DNA of 64,000 bases from Nodosilinea sp. E11 (GCF_032813545.1 NZ_CP136520.1:3590001-3654000); one strand, 5' to 3'. Shown: positions 55,932-64,000, counted from the first letter of the stretch. Program-made: numbers and translations. The notes: generated by a model from the sequence alone, not told the origin.

Positions 55932-57116
55932 TCAAAAGGCGTCTCGGTAAATGGCGTAGAAATCATCCTCTGTAACGGGTCTAGGATTCAGCGGATGACA
56001 GCCATCCTTGATCGCCACCGCCACCAGCGGCTCCAACCCATCGGGCTCCACCCCCAAAGCCCCCAGCGAAGCCGGGATGCCAATGGATTCCGATAGCGCC
56101 ACAATCCAATCCACAAACTCCTGACCATCCATAGCTGTTGGCTTCACAACCCTGGCCATTCTCAAGAATTGCTCAGGGGCAGCGGCGAGATTAAACCGCA
56201 TCGCCGCCGGCAGCATAATGCCGTTGGCCAAGCCGTGGTGCGTGTCATACACCGTAGACAGTGCGTGGGCACAGGAATGGGTGACGCCAAGCCCCTTTTG
56301 AAATGCGATCGCCCCCATCATCGACGCATTCAACATTCCTCCCCGAGCCGCCAAGTGCGATGCCGCCGTCGCCTCGTCAAAGGTTTCGCCATCGCGCGAT
56401 CGCTGGGCAAACTCCACACAGGCCCAGAGATTCTCCGCTACCAGGTGAATGCCCTCCAAGGCAATGCCATCGCACAGCGGGTTAAACCCCTTAGCCAAAA
56501 ACGCCTCAATCAGGTGGGTCAGCGCATCCATACCCGTCGCAGCGGTAATTTTGGCGGGCAGGCCCAGCAATAGCTCGGGGTCGGCCAGCACCACCCTTGG
56601 CAAGAGCTGCGGGTCGAACACAATCTTTTTGGCGTGGGTGTCATCGTCAGAAATCACCGCGCTGCGGCCCACTTCGCTGCCGGTGCCCGCCGTGGTAGGG
56701 ATAGCCACAATAGGCGGAATCGGTTGATCGATCGGGCGGGTGCTATTGCCGTCTTCGTAGTCGAACAGATGACCGGGATGGTGGGCCATGAGGGCGATCG
56801 CCTTGGCCACATCCATCGGTGCGCCGCCGCCAATAGCAACAATGCCATCGGCTCCGCTGGCTTTCCAGGCCTCAATTCCTGCATTGACTTGGGAAACTAC
56901 TGGGTTGCCCCAGACGCCGCTAAACGTAACGGCTCCGAAACCCACCAGAGCAGTCTCTAACTCGGGAAACCAGGGCAGTTGGGCAATATCCTTATCGGTG
57001 ACAATCAGAACTCTTTGGATTCCCAGGGCGGTGAGTTCGGCGGCGAGTTCGTGCCGTGCCCCTGGGCTAAAGCGAATGCGGGTGGGGAAGTTGTAAGTGT
57101 GAAGGGTAGAAGCCAT
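55932..57116 (-). CDS. Iron-containing (group III) alcohol dehydrogenase
   Basis: A 394-residue metal-dependent alcohol dehydrogenase. The cofactor-binding GGGAPMDVAKAIAL lies at about residues 96-110 and the family signature TTAGTGSEVGRSAVI at about 141-155. Metal ligands by alignment are Asp197, His201, His280 and His294 (GMDALTHLIEA, GVTHSCAHALS, YDTHHGLAN). It lies between the GS-like ligase (upstream, 130 bp) and the aldehyde dehydrogenase on the same strand. This fits a role in oxidising the hydroxyl group of a gamma-glutamylated amino alcohol, or in making an alcohol; direction cannot be seen. Confidence 0.91.
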   Translation of the reverse strand: MASTLHTYNFPTRIRFSPGARHELAAELTALGIQRVLIVTDKDIAQLPWFPELETALVGFGAVTFSGVWGNPVVSQVNAGIEAWKASGADGIVAIGGGAPMDVAKAIALMAHHPGHLFDYEDGNSTRPIDQPIPPIVAIPTTAGTGSEVGRSAVISDDDTHAKKIVFDPQLLPRVVLADPELLLGLPAKITAATGMDALTHLIEAFLAKGFNPLCDGIALEGIHLVAENLWACVEFAQRSRDGETFDEATAASHLAARGGMLNASMMGAIAFQKGLGVTHSCAHALSTVYDTHHGLANGIMLPAAMRFNLAAAPEQFLRMARVVKPTAMDGQEFVDWIVALSESIGIPASLGALGVEPDGLEPLVAVAIKDGCHPLNPRPVTEDDFYAIYRDAF

Positions 57117-57155
57117 AAAAATTTGGTACCTGAAAAAATCAGCACTTAATTTCCC

Positions 57156-57228
57156 CTCCTGGGAGGGGTGCCCCGAGGGCGGGGTGGGTTCAAAGACTGG
57201 GCTAACCCACCCCTACCCCTCCCAGGAG
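57156..57228 (-). repeat. Long hairpin between the GS-like and alcohol dehydrogenase genes
   Basis: CTCCTGGGAGGGGT (57156-57169) pairs with ACCCCTCCCAGGAG (57215-57228), and inside that GGTGGGTT (57183-57190) pairs with AACCCACC (57204-57211). The resulting 73-nt structure lies just past the GS-like stop and 40 bp before the alcohol dehydrogenase start, so it would partly terminate, attenuate or process the message. Confidence 0.68.
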
Positions 57229-57246
57229 GAGACGGAGATCAACCTC

Positions 57247-58572
57247 CTAAATATTCACGTACTGGTTCATTTCCCAGGCCGTGACCTGGGCGTTGAAGGC
57301 GTTCCACTCCTTGGCTTTCATTTCGAGGAAGGTTTTGGCTCCGAGTTCGCCCAGGGTTGCCATCAGCAGGGTGTCCTGCTTCAGGGCTTCTATGGCCTCA
57401 TAGAGGTTGTGGGGCAGAGTTTTCAAGTCGGGAAACTCGTCGCCGCGAGCAAAGAGGTTTTCGTCGATGCGCTGGCCGGGGTCAGTCTGCTGCTTGATAC
57501 CCTCTAAACCAGCCGCCAAAATGCCAGCGCTGGCCAAATACAGATTCACCGCACCATCGATCATGCGGCACTCAAACCGGCCCACATCGGGGATGCGGAT
57601 CAGGTGGGAGCGGTTGTTGCCGCCGTAGGAGATGTAGCGCGGGCTCCAGGTGCTGCCGCTGGCGGTGGTGCTGGCCCCCAGGCGGCGGTAGGAGTTGCAG
57701 GTGGGGGCGCAGAGGGCGGCGAGACCTTGGCCATGGGCCAGCACGCCACCCAAAAAGTTATAGCCCAGGGGGGACAGGCCACCGCTGTCGGCACCTTCGG
57801 CGAAGGCGTTGGTGTCGCCTTGCCACAGGCTGTTGTGCACGTGGCCGCCGTTGCCGGTGATGTGGCTAAAGGGTTTAGGCATAAACGTGGCGACAAAGCC
57901 CCGCTGCTCGGCCAGGGTTTTGACCATGTACTTAAAGAACACGTGGCGATCGCAGGTCGTTCTGGCATCGCTGTAGGCCCAGTTCAGCTCAAACTGGCCA
58001 TTGGCATCTTCGTGGTCGCACTGGTACGGCCCCCAGCCCAAGTCCTCCATGTAGGTGACGATGGTGGAGATCAGATCAAACTGGCGCATCAGGTTGAGCT
58101 GGTCGTAGCAGGGGCGCTCGGCGGTGTCTTTGGGGTCGGCGATTTCATAGCCTTGCTCAGTCTGCCTGAGCAAAAAGAACTCGGCCTCAACCCCGGTTTT
58201 GTAGGTGTAGCCCAGGGCCGCCGCCTGGTCTAACACCCGGTTGAGGATCATTCGTGGCGCGGCGGGGAAGGGTGCGCCCTCAAAGTAAATGTCGCTGGCT
58301 AGCCAGCCTACCGACGGCTCCCAAGGCAGCTGAATTAGGGAGTTGGGGTCGGGCACTACGGCAATTTCTGCTGCCTCTGGCCCCAGCCCCAAGTTCGAGG
58401 CAAAGGAGGAAAAAAACGCGCCATCTTTCTCCACCGAGGCAATCTGCGAGGCAGGCACCAGCTTGGCTCGCGTGCCCCCCAGCAAATCGGTATAGGAGAC
58501 CAGAAAAAACTTGATGCCGAGGGCCTTGGCCCTTTCCGCCAGGCTTTGTACCTGGGTTAACATGCCGACCAT
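57247..58572 (-). CDS. Glutamine-synthetase-like ligase (type III/GmaS-like), first copy
   Basis: A 441-residue member of the glutamine synthetase superfamily, of the type III group that includes gamma-glutamylmethylamide synthetases. The beta-grasp N domain contains FFLVSYTDLLGGTRAKLVPA. The catalytic barrel shows GVEAEFFLLR, the metal/ATP site QCDHEDANGQFELNW, KPFSHITGNGGHVHNSLW, NRSHLIRIP and FECRMIDGAVNLYLA. It lacks the adenylylation Tyr loop of GlnA. GGAG is placed seven bases before the ATG at 58572. It heads a minus-strand set with alcohol and aldehyde dehydrogenases. Its amine substrate (ammonia, methylamine, ethanolamine or a polyamine) cannot be read from the sequence. Confidence 0.9.
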   Translation of the reverse strand: MVGMLTQVQSLAERAKALGIKFFLVSYTDLLGGTRAKLVPASQIASVEKDGAFFSSFASNLGLGPEAAEIAVVPDPNSLIQLPWEPSVGWLASDIYFEGAPFPAAPRMILNRVLDQAAALGYTYKTGVEAEFFLLRQTEQGYEIADPKDTAERPCYDQLNLMRQFDLISTIVTYMEDLGWGPYQCDHEDANGQFELNWAYSDARTTCDRHVFFKYMVKTLAEQRGFVATFMPKPFSHITGNGGHVHNSLWQGDTNAFAEGADSGGLSPLGYNFLGGVLAHGQGLAALCAPTCNSYRRLGASTTASGSTWSPRYISYGGNNRSHLIRIPDVGRFECRMIDGAVNLYLASAGILAAGLEGIKQQTDPGQRIDENLFARGDEFPDLKTLPHNLYEAIEALKQDTLLMATLGELGAKTFLEMKAKEWNAFNAQVTAWEMNQYVNI

Positions 58573-59005
58573 AGAACGACTCCGAGATTTTCAGCTTAGT
58601 AAAACAGGCTGACGAAGGCGCTTTTGTAGCTGGAGATACGAGGTGGAGTAGGACGATCGCCCAGACACTGACAAAGGGGTCTGTAGGCATAGTTACCTGG
58701 GTTAGGACCTCCAAAAACCTTAGAAATGTTCGAACGTTTTAAAGAAAATGTTCTAACCGGACTGGCTAAAGCTATAAAACCAAAAGACAATTTTGCGATC
58801 GCTAGTTTTAGACAATTTTCTAAACAATAACTTGACCAACAGTAGCCACCACCGTCACCAGAGTCAGCCCCATTGCATAGACTAACCTCTGCCCTACTAC
58901 CGAATCGGTTAAGCGCCAAAATGTCTAAGGTAAAAGACGTGTTAGCTGTGAGCCAATCTATTTAGCCCACACCCAACGCTGCTCTTAATTTGGAATTTAA
59001 GTCCC
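58573..59005. other. Divergent intergenic region containing a palindromic element
   Basis: About 430 bp between the ligase and the repeat-containing protein. It carries copy D of the dispersed palindrome at 58686-58778. No gene seen. Confidence 0.5.
58686..58778 (-). repeat. Dispersed palindromic element, copy D
   Basis: Read on the minus strand it begins TTTATAGCTTTAGCC and ends GGTAACTATGCC, with the core AAAACGTTCGAACATTTC. It is 93 bp long and aligns end to end with the other three copies. Confidence 0.73.
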
Positions 59006-59911
59006 ATGAAAAGCGATAGAGACCTTAATAATAAGAACTCAAAACGCAATTCTGATGCCAATCCTGACCCCATCACTGGCCAGCCTGGTGCCCATCCTGT
59101 CGGCACTGGAGTTGGAGCCGCTGGGGCTGGAGCGATCGGCACGGCAGTGGGTGGCTTAGTAGCTGGCCCAGTCGGTGCCGTTGTAGGAGCAGCCGTGGGC
59201 GCAGTGGCTGGCGGGTTAGCGGGTAAAAACGTGGCCGAGACTATCGACCCTACTGTGGAAGATAACTACTGGCGGACCAACTACAAAACCCGGTCTTACG
59301 TAGAGCCGAATCGCAGCTATGACGACTACAGCCCAGCCTACCGCACCGGCTACGAAGGCTATGGCAACTACTCCCAGCAGGGGCTAACCTACGACGACGC
59401 TGAACCTCGGCTCAGAGAAGACTACGAACGCCAGTACAGCGGCAGTTCGTTGGGTTGGGACCAAGCTCGTCATGCCAGCCGCGATGCCTGGACCCGTCTA
59501 GACACCAATACCTCCCGGTACCAGACTGAAGATAATTACTGGCGCACTAATTTCTCGGCTCGCCCCTACCGCGAGACCGACTATAGCTATGACGACTACA
59601 GCCCGGCCTATCGCACTGGCTACGAAGGGTACTCTACCTATGCCGGACAGGGCATGACCTTCAGCCAGGCTGAGCCTCACCTGCGTCAAGACTACGAACG
59701 CCGCAACAGCAATGGCCCTCTGGGTTGGGAAAAAGCCAAGCACGCCGTGCAAGACGCCTGGGATCGGGTAGAGTCTACCTTCACCGATGATGCCAACGAT
59801 AACCGACGCGTTGATACTGACCGTCGATCAGTCTCCGATCGCACTATCTCGGGCGATCGCACCATCGACAGCCCCCGCCGGAGTGATGCAAGCACCCGCG
59901 ACCGGCTATAG
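59006..59911 (+). CDS. Glycine-zipper protein with two tandem Tyr-rich repeats
   Basis: A 301-residue protein. A Gly/Ala-rich zipper (residues about 33-74: GVGAAGAGAIGTAVGGLVAG) could insert in or coat a membrane. Two long repeats follow with a period of 90 residues (about 85-165 and 175-255). Each begins EDNYWRTN and contains YDDYSPAYRTGYEGY, then an AEPxLRxDYER element and an LGWxxAxHAxxDAW element. The end is rich in Arg, Asp and Ser and is probably disordered. The layout recalls stress-linked envelope proteins but no specific function is known. A strong terminator follows at 59951-59983. Confidence 0.85.
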   Translation: MKSDRDLNNKNSKRNSDANPDPITGQPGAHPVGTGVGAAGAGAIGTAVGGLVAGPVGAVVGAAVGAVAGGLAGKNVAETIDPTVEDNYWRTNYKTRSYVEPNRSYDDYSPAYRTGYEGYGNYSQQGLTYDDAEPRLREDYERQYSGSSLGWDQARHASRDAWTRLDTNTSRYQTEDNYWRTNFSARPYRETDYSYDDYSPAYRTGYEGYSTYAGQGMTFSQAEPHLRQDYERRNSNGPLGWEKAKHAVQDAWDRVESTFTDDANDNRRVDTDRRSVSDRTISGDRTIDSPRRSDASTRDRL

Positions 59912-59950
59912 CCTGTTGCCCATTCAATAACTATCGGTAGAACCGAAACC

Positions 59951-59983
59951 ACCGCCGAGCCAATCCTCTATTGGCTTGGCGGT
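59951..59983 (+). terminator. Terminator after the glycine-zipper gene
   Basis: ACCGCCGAGCCAAT (59951-59964) pairs with ATTGGCTTGGCGGT (59970-59983), 14 bp with one G-U pair and a CCTCT loop. TTTG follows. Confidence 0.8.
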
Positions 59984-60211
59984 TTGTGATCGCACCCCTA
60001 TTGGACAGGCGTTGGCTTAGCCTTGTCAATCATGCAGACTCAGGCCAAAACGTCTCATGTCAACGAATTATTTGCCAATCTCGAAAATTTCTGAGATAAC
60101 TTGATATAACAAGTTCTGCGCAGCCTTTTCAAGGGCGTTGGAGCCAGGTTTAACGGCTACGGCCAAAACGGATTTCACCCCAAGCACCCATAAAGGCTGG
60201 GTTTCAACCCC

Positions 60212-60940
60212 ATGGATATTCTCGTTATTCAACATGTCGAAGCGGACCCCGTTGGCATCCTCGGTCGATACCTGGAGGTGAAAGGGGCCTGGCTGCATAC
60301 CTGGCTGGTGCCGCAACAGCCAACCCCACCAGCCGGTCACTACGATGGCCTGATCGTACTGGGTGGCCCCATGAACGCCTGTGAAGACGACACCTTTCCT
60401 CACTTGGTGCGGGTGACAGAGCTGATTCGAGAGTTTCATCGTCAGAGTAAGCCCGTGTTGGGCATTTGCCTGGGGGCGCAGCTGATTGCGCGGGCCTTTG
60501 GTGGCCGGGTCTACCAAAACGATCGGCCAGAACTGGGCTTTACGCCGCTGTTTCCGGTGGCTGAGGGTGAGGAACCCTGGATTCAGAACTACCCACCGGG
60601 TATGCCGATGATGCAGTGGCATTTTGACACCTTTGATTTGCCCGCTGGGGCCAAGCTGCTGCTGACCAACGAAGTCTGCGCCAATCAGGCCTTTCGCCTA
60701 GGCAATTACACCTACGGCTTGCAGTTTCATCCCGAAGTCACGCCCGAAATTGTGATGAACTGGATCGCCTTTAAGACCGATTGGATTGAGGCCCATTACC
60801 CCCACCTGTTTGAGCAACTGCGGGAGCAGCTGGTCATGCACTGGGTGCAGTCGGCCCAGTTTACCGAGCAGCTCGCCAATGCCTGGTACGGCCAGGTTGT
60901 TGCTGCCTCCCAAACGGGGTCGCTGCTGCGGCAGACATGA
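60212..60940 (+). CDS. Type 1 glutamine amidotransferase-fold hydrolase
   Basis: A 242-residue class I GATase-like protein. The nucleophile is Cys86 (GICLGAQLIARAFGG), and the His/Glu pair is His173 and Glu175 (GLQFHPEVT). Stand-alone members may hydrolyse gamma-glutamyl amides, as PuuD does, or act as amidotransferase subunits. It lies 222 bp upstream of a second GS-like ligase on the same strand, so a role in removing the glutamyl group from a gamma-glutamylated product is a reasonable inference. Sequence alone does not prove it. Confidence 0.88.
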   Translation: MDILVIQHVEADPVGILGRYLEVKGAWLHTWLVPQQPTPPAGHYDGLIVLGGPMNACEDDTFPHLVRVTELIREFHRQSKPVLGICLGAQLIARAFGGRVYQNDRPELGFTPLFPVAEGEEPWIQNYPPGMPMMQWHFDTFDLPAGAKLLLTNEVCANQAFRLGNYTYGLQFHPEVTPEIVMNWIAFKTDWIEAHYPHLFEQLREQLVMHWVQSAQFTEQLANAWYGQVVAASQTGSLLRQT

Positions 60941-61032
60941 GCCATCACGGTGGCTAGATATAGCATGCTGGCTTGGCCTCAGGAGATTTCCAGGAAAGAA
61001 GAACCAGCTTCAATCCCGCGACTGTCGCCGCT

Positions 61033-61053
61033 GTAGAGTGGGCACTGCCCACC
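61033..61053 (+). repeat. REP-like hairpin (no CTACGGTT tail on this side)
   Basis: GTAGAGTGGGCACTGCCCACC. The stem GTGGGCA/TGCCCAC matches the copy at 55639, and the GTAGAG prefix corresponds to that copy's reversed tail. The extent is short. Confidence 0.45.
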
Positions 61054-61162
61054 ATTGGGGAAACTCTTTTTCAGAAGTCTCCTAAGTAGTCCAGACAGGT
61101 TAAAGGCGTTTGTTTTTGCTCCCATCGCTGGGAGTCAGTTGTTGTTACGAGGATCACAGGTC

Positions 61163-62527
61163 ATGGCCTATCCCGATATCCAGCCGCTTTCTCCCGCCCT
61201 TCAGGCTCTCCAGCACCGTCTAGAACAGCAGGGTGTGAAGTATGCCCTGGCCAGTTTTGTCGATATTCACGGTCTATGTAAGGGCAAAGTGGTGCCGCTG
61301 AGCCACTTCGATCGCATGATGCAGGGCTCTGAGCTGTTTACGGGCGCGGCCCTCGACGGTGTACCGCAAGCAATTAACGACGATGAAGTGGGCACCATGC
61401 CCGACCCCGACAGCGCCACGGTGCTGCCCTGGAACCCGGAAGTGGTGTGGTTTGCTAGCGATCTGCACTTGGTGGGTCAGCCCTTTGAAGCCTGCTGCCG
61501 CACTATTCTCAAGCGGGCGCTAGACCAGGCGGCGGCAATGGGCTACCGGTTTAACCTGGGGATTGAGACCGAATTTTTTATCTTGAAAGATACCGAGACT
61601 GGATTTGGGCCGGTGAGCGATCGCGACACCCTGGCCAAAGCTGCCTACGCCATCCCCACGGTGCTCGACAACTACAAAATTCTCGACACCATCGTCAGCG
61701 CCATGAACGGCCTGGGTTGGGATGTGTATTCGTTTGATCACGAAGATGCCCAGGGCCAGTTTGAAACCGACTTTACCTACTGCGACGCCCTGAAGATGGC
61801 CGATCGCCTCACCTTCTTTCGATTAATGGTGAAAGAACTCGCCCGCGCCCAGGGCTACTTCGCCAGCTTTATGCCCAAGCCCTACGCTAACCAGACCGGC
61901 AGCGGTGCCCACTACAACATGTCCCTAGCCGATCTAGAAACCGGCAAAAATCTGTTTGAAGACCCCACCGACCCCTGCGGCCTCTCGAAGCTGGGCTACC
62001 ACTTTATTGCCGGGGTGCTGAAGCACGCTAAGGCGATCGTCGCCGTCACCTGCCCCACGGTGAATAGCTACAAGCGGCTGGTGCGTCAGGGCAGCATGTC
62101 AGGCTTTACCTGGGCGCCGGTCTACATCTGCTACGGCAACAACAACCGCACCAACATGCTGCGCATTCCCCTGGGTGGGGGCCGTGTGGAGTGCCGCGCC
62201 GCCGACATTTCTACCAACCTGTACCTGGGGGCGGCGATGATCTTGGCTGCCGGGCTGGAGGGCATTCGCGAGGGGCTCGACCCCGGTGCCCCACACACCG
62301 AAAACATGTACACCTATTCGTTGGCCGAACTGGAAGCCATGAACATTGACCTGCTGCCACGCACCTTGGGTGAAGCTGTCAGCGCCTTTGCCGCCGACCC
62401 GCTTAGTGAGGCAGTGATGGGGCCGTTAATGTATAAAACCTACGTTGATTTCAAAACTCAAGAGTGGGAAGAGTACCACAGCCACGTCTCCGACTGGGAA
62501 CTTCAGCGCTACCTCAAGTTTTTCTAA
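61163..62527 (+). CDS. Glutamine-synthetase-like ligase (type III/GmaS-like), second copy
   Basis: A 454-residue paralogue of the ligase at 57247-58572. The ATG at 61163 follows GAGGA nine bases upstream; an in-frame TTG at 61055 would add 36 unconserved residues. Visible landmarks are YALASFVDIHGLCKGKVVPL in the beta-grasp domain, NLGIETEFFILKD, YSFDHEDAQGQFETDF, KPYANQTGSGAHYNMSL, NNRTNMLRIPLGGGRVECRA and DISTNLYLGAAMILAAG. It differs in many active-site neighbours from the first copy, so the two may use different amines. It follows the GATase-fold gene. Confidence 0.9.
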   Translation: MAYPDIQPLSPALQALQHRLEQQGVKYALASFVDIHGLCKGKVVPLSHFDRMMQGSELFTGAALDGVPQAINDDEVGTMPDPDSATVLPWNPEVVWFASDLHLVGQPFEACCRTILKRALDQAAAMGYRFNLGIETEFFILKDTETGFGPVSDRDTLAKAAYAIPTVLDNYKILDTIVSAMNGLGWDVYSFDHEDAQGQFETDFTYCDALKMADRLTFFRLMVKELARAQGYFASFMPKPYANQTGSGAHYNMSLADLETGKNLFEDPTDPCGLSKLGYHFIAGVLKHAKAIVAVTCPTVNSYKRLVRQGSMSGFTWAPVYICYGNNNRTNMLRIPLGGGRVECRAADISTNLYLGAAMILAAGLEGIREGLDPGAPHTENMYTYSLAELEAMNIDLLPRTLGEAVSAFAADPLSEAVMGPLMYKTYVDFKTQEWEEYHSHVSDWELQRYLKFF

Positions 62528-62904
62528 ACAGGCCTGATGTTGGTAATTTTGGCTCGCCCCAGGCGATCCACTTAAAGCCTAAACCACACAGCTAGCACCA
62601 CAGTTTTGCCCACTTTTCAAAGCAAGGAAAACCTCGACACAACACCCCAAAAAATAGATGTGACAATTGCTACAGGCGTTTTACAGGTCAACTTAGCTGT
62701 CTTTATGGTTGGTTTTAGACTAGTTAGGCGGCTACGTCAGGCAGAACTGAGATAGCTAGGCTGACCTGGTTTTAGCACTTTAAAGAACAGCACAATTGCC
62801 CTAGACAAAGCAGGCTAGTGCCTGAAGAAATGCTGCGCAGATTAACTGACCTGAAGCCTGAACGTGGTAAAAGATACACATAGTTAATTGTTACTTGCAA
62901 GTCA
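62528..62904. other. Intergenic region upstream of the FecR gene
   Basis: About 375 bp with no convincing gene or repeat. Short similar stretches (GCTGACCTGG near 62760 and AACTGACCTGAAG near 62841) may be regulator half-sites. It probably holds the promoter of the FecR-CHASE2 pair. Confidence 0.4.
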
Positions 62905-63765
62905 ATGCCTTACCGTCCGGCTATGAGCGATCGCTGGCTGCGCTGGCCAGTCCTAGGACTGATCAGTATTATTACTGTTTTACTCGTAGCCTTAAATACC
63001 GAGGCCATCCCTGTACGGGTAGAGCGGGGGTTATCGGTGCGCCAGATACAGGGCGAAGTCGTGCTGCTGCGATCGCAGCGGTCTGCTCCGGCGGCAGTGG
63101 GCGATCGCTTATCAGCGGTAGGCGATGGGTTGCGCACTGGCAGTCGAGCGGCAGTGGTGCTCGAAGTCGATACTGACGTAGGCTTTTTAGATGTGTCTGA
63201 GCGGACTGAGCTGCGCATTCGCACCCTAGAGATGGCCTCCGATGGAGGTCGCATCACGCATCTCAACGTGTCGCGGGGGCAAGTACGTACGCGGCTGCGG
63301 CGTTTTACCAACACCGGCTCTCAGTTTGAAATTCAGACCCCCGCCGGCATTAGCGGCGTGCGCGGTACCGAGTTTGGCGTCAGCGTGCAGGAAAACGGCA
63401 AAACCGGCATTGCCACCCTTTCTGGGGCCGTCGAGACCAGCGCTGCTGGAGAATCTGTAGCATTGCCTGCGGGTTTTCAAAACTCGATCTGGCCTGGGGA
63501 GCCGCCCACCGAGCCGGTGCCCCTCCGCGATGATCCAGGATTACAGTATAGGCGTGAGGTGTTTTTAACCAATAACACCCGCTATGTCACCCTAATTGGC
63601 CAGGTTGACCCCGTCAACACTGTGTTTGTGAATGGAGCACCCCAGGATGTCGATCGCCAGGGCGAGTTTCGCCTCACGCGTTTGGCAACATCCCGCTTGC
63701 GAGTCGAGGTCCTTGTGATCACTCCCCTTGGCCGCCAACAACTTCATGAGATTTACCTTCTCTAA
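62905..63765 (+). CDS. FecR-domain protein with N-terminal membrane anchor
   Basis: A 286-residue protein. A hydrophobic anchor (about residues 14-30) is followed by a FecR-type beta domain (VRQIQGEVVLLRSQRSAPAA, GDRLSAVGDGLRTG, FEIQTPAGISGVRGTEFGV). A C-terminal extension of about 70 residues has a beta-strand pattern (RYVTLIGQVDPVNTVFVNG) like an Ig or peptidase-inhibitor-type fold. Start is ATG 62905, with an alternative ATG at 62923. Its last 20 bp overlap the start of the next gene, so the two are translationally coupled. Confidence 0.85.
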   Translation: MPYRPAMSDRWLRWPVLGLISIITVLLVALNTEAIPVRVERGLSVRQIQGEVVLLRSQRSAPAAVGDRLSAVGDGLRTGSRAAVVLEVDTDVGFLDVSERTELRIRTLEMASDGGRITHLNVSRGQVRTRLRRFTNTGSQFEIQTPAGISGVRGTEFGVSVQENGKTGIATLSGAVETSAAGESVALPAGFQNSIWPGEPPTEPVPLRDDPGLQYRREVFLTNNTRYVTLIGQVDPVNTVFVNGAPQDVDRQGEFRLTRLATSRLRVEVLVITPLGRQQLHEIYLL

Positions 63766-64000
63766 CTGGTTTCACCAAAGACTGGTATGGCTACTTCCTC
63801 TGGGTCTTGCCGGTCTTTTCGTTTTAACCGTAAGCGAACTAGGGCTGCTAGCTCCCCTAGTACAAGCCGAGTCTAAGTTACGCTTTCGCCTGCGGGGGCC
63901 ACGCCCCTGGGCAGACCAGGTAGTGCTAATTGCCATTGACGAGCCCAGCTTGGCAGCCTTGGGGGCCTTTCCTTTGCCCCGACGACACTACGCTGAGCTG
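63746..64000 (+). CDS. CHASE2-domain sensor protein (5' part only, runs off the window)
   Basis: The ATG at 63746 lies inside the end of the FecR gene. The 85 visible residues show a hydrophobic helix (about 10-30) and then the opening of a CHASE2 domain (ESKLRFRLRGPRPWADQVVL, then IAIDEPSL). FecR followed by CHASE2 is a recurring pair in cyanobacteria, often ending in a cyclase or kinase. The output domain lies outside the window. Confidence 0.85.
   Translation, partial: MRFTFSNWFHQRLVWLLPLGLAGLFVLTVSELGLLAPLVQAESKLRFRLRGPRPWADQVVLIAIDEPSLAALGAFPLPRRHYAEL

Overview
The window comes from a cyanobacterium, most likely a Leptolyngbya/Nodosilinea-type lineage (the exact group is inference). The evidence is dense HIP1 sites (GCGATCGC) on both strands, a separate ATP synthase beta-epsilon operon, the ribosomal protein PSRP-3 (Ycf65), a CPP1-like J-domain membrane protein, an NhaS3-type antiporter, a 4-hydroxyphenylpyruvate dioxygenase, and the 2-oxoglutarate decarboxylase/succinic-semialdehyde dehydrogenase pair that closes the cyanobacterial TCA cycle. 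Most of the window is chromosomal housekeeping and accessory metabolism. I see no transposase, phage, plasmid or CRISPR genes. One tRNA (Thr, UGU) is present.

Layout. 1-10.3 kb: a cut-off SDR gene, a TrkA/KtrA-type K+ channel subunit, a three-gene module with a small GTPase and a DUF4388 protein, a Na+/H+ antiporter, a CPP1-like protein, HPPD, an unknown protein and a Gfo/Idh/MocA oxidoreductase. 10.3-16.5 kb: a HlyD-type adaptor and FtsX/MacB-type permease without an ATPase, then a glycosyltransferase and a polysaccharide flippase with lower GC. 16.5-29.6 kb: malic enzyme, methyltransferase, DEAD-box RNA helicase with a DECD box, polyphosphate kinase, ATP synthase beta and epsilon, PSRP-3, a HAD protein, a LysR regulator and threonine synthase. 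29.6-40 kb: small and unknown proteins, several of them secreted or membrane proteins, a TetR-controlled oxidoreductase, tRNA-Thr, an NhaS3-type antiporter and a nitrilase-family amidase. 40.2-43.3 kb: the TCA-bypass operon. 43.6-54 kb: a CHASE2-GGDEF-EAL c-di-GMP enzyme, an RlpA-like protein, a Rieske oxygenase, an AT-rich island with a TIR-FGE fusion, FtsH and a YkvA protein. 54-62.5 kb: aldehyde dehydrogenase, iron alcohol dehydrogenase, two glutamine-synthetase-like ligases and a glutamine-amidotransferase-fold hydrolase. The end holds a FecR protein overlapping a CHASE2 gene that runs out of the window.

Most interesting. (1) A dispersed family of about 95-105 bp imperfect palindromes (four clear copies, one possible relic) with 14-bp terminal inverted repeats and an AAACGTTCGAACGTTT-like core. 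(2) The 54-62.5 kb genes read as a possible gamma-glutamylation route for an amine or amino alcohol: ligase, alcohol dehydrogenase, aldehyde dehydrogenase and amidotransferase-fold hydrolase. (3) The TIR-FGE gene with its small basic membrane-protein partner looks like an NAD-consuming defence or conflict gene. (4) A nested 95-bp inverted repeat sits between convergent genes near 6.8 kb, and a candidate structured RNA lies near 46.9 kb. All functions come from reading motifs by eye; no database search was run.
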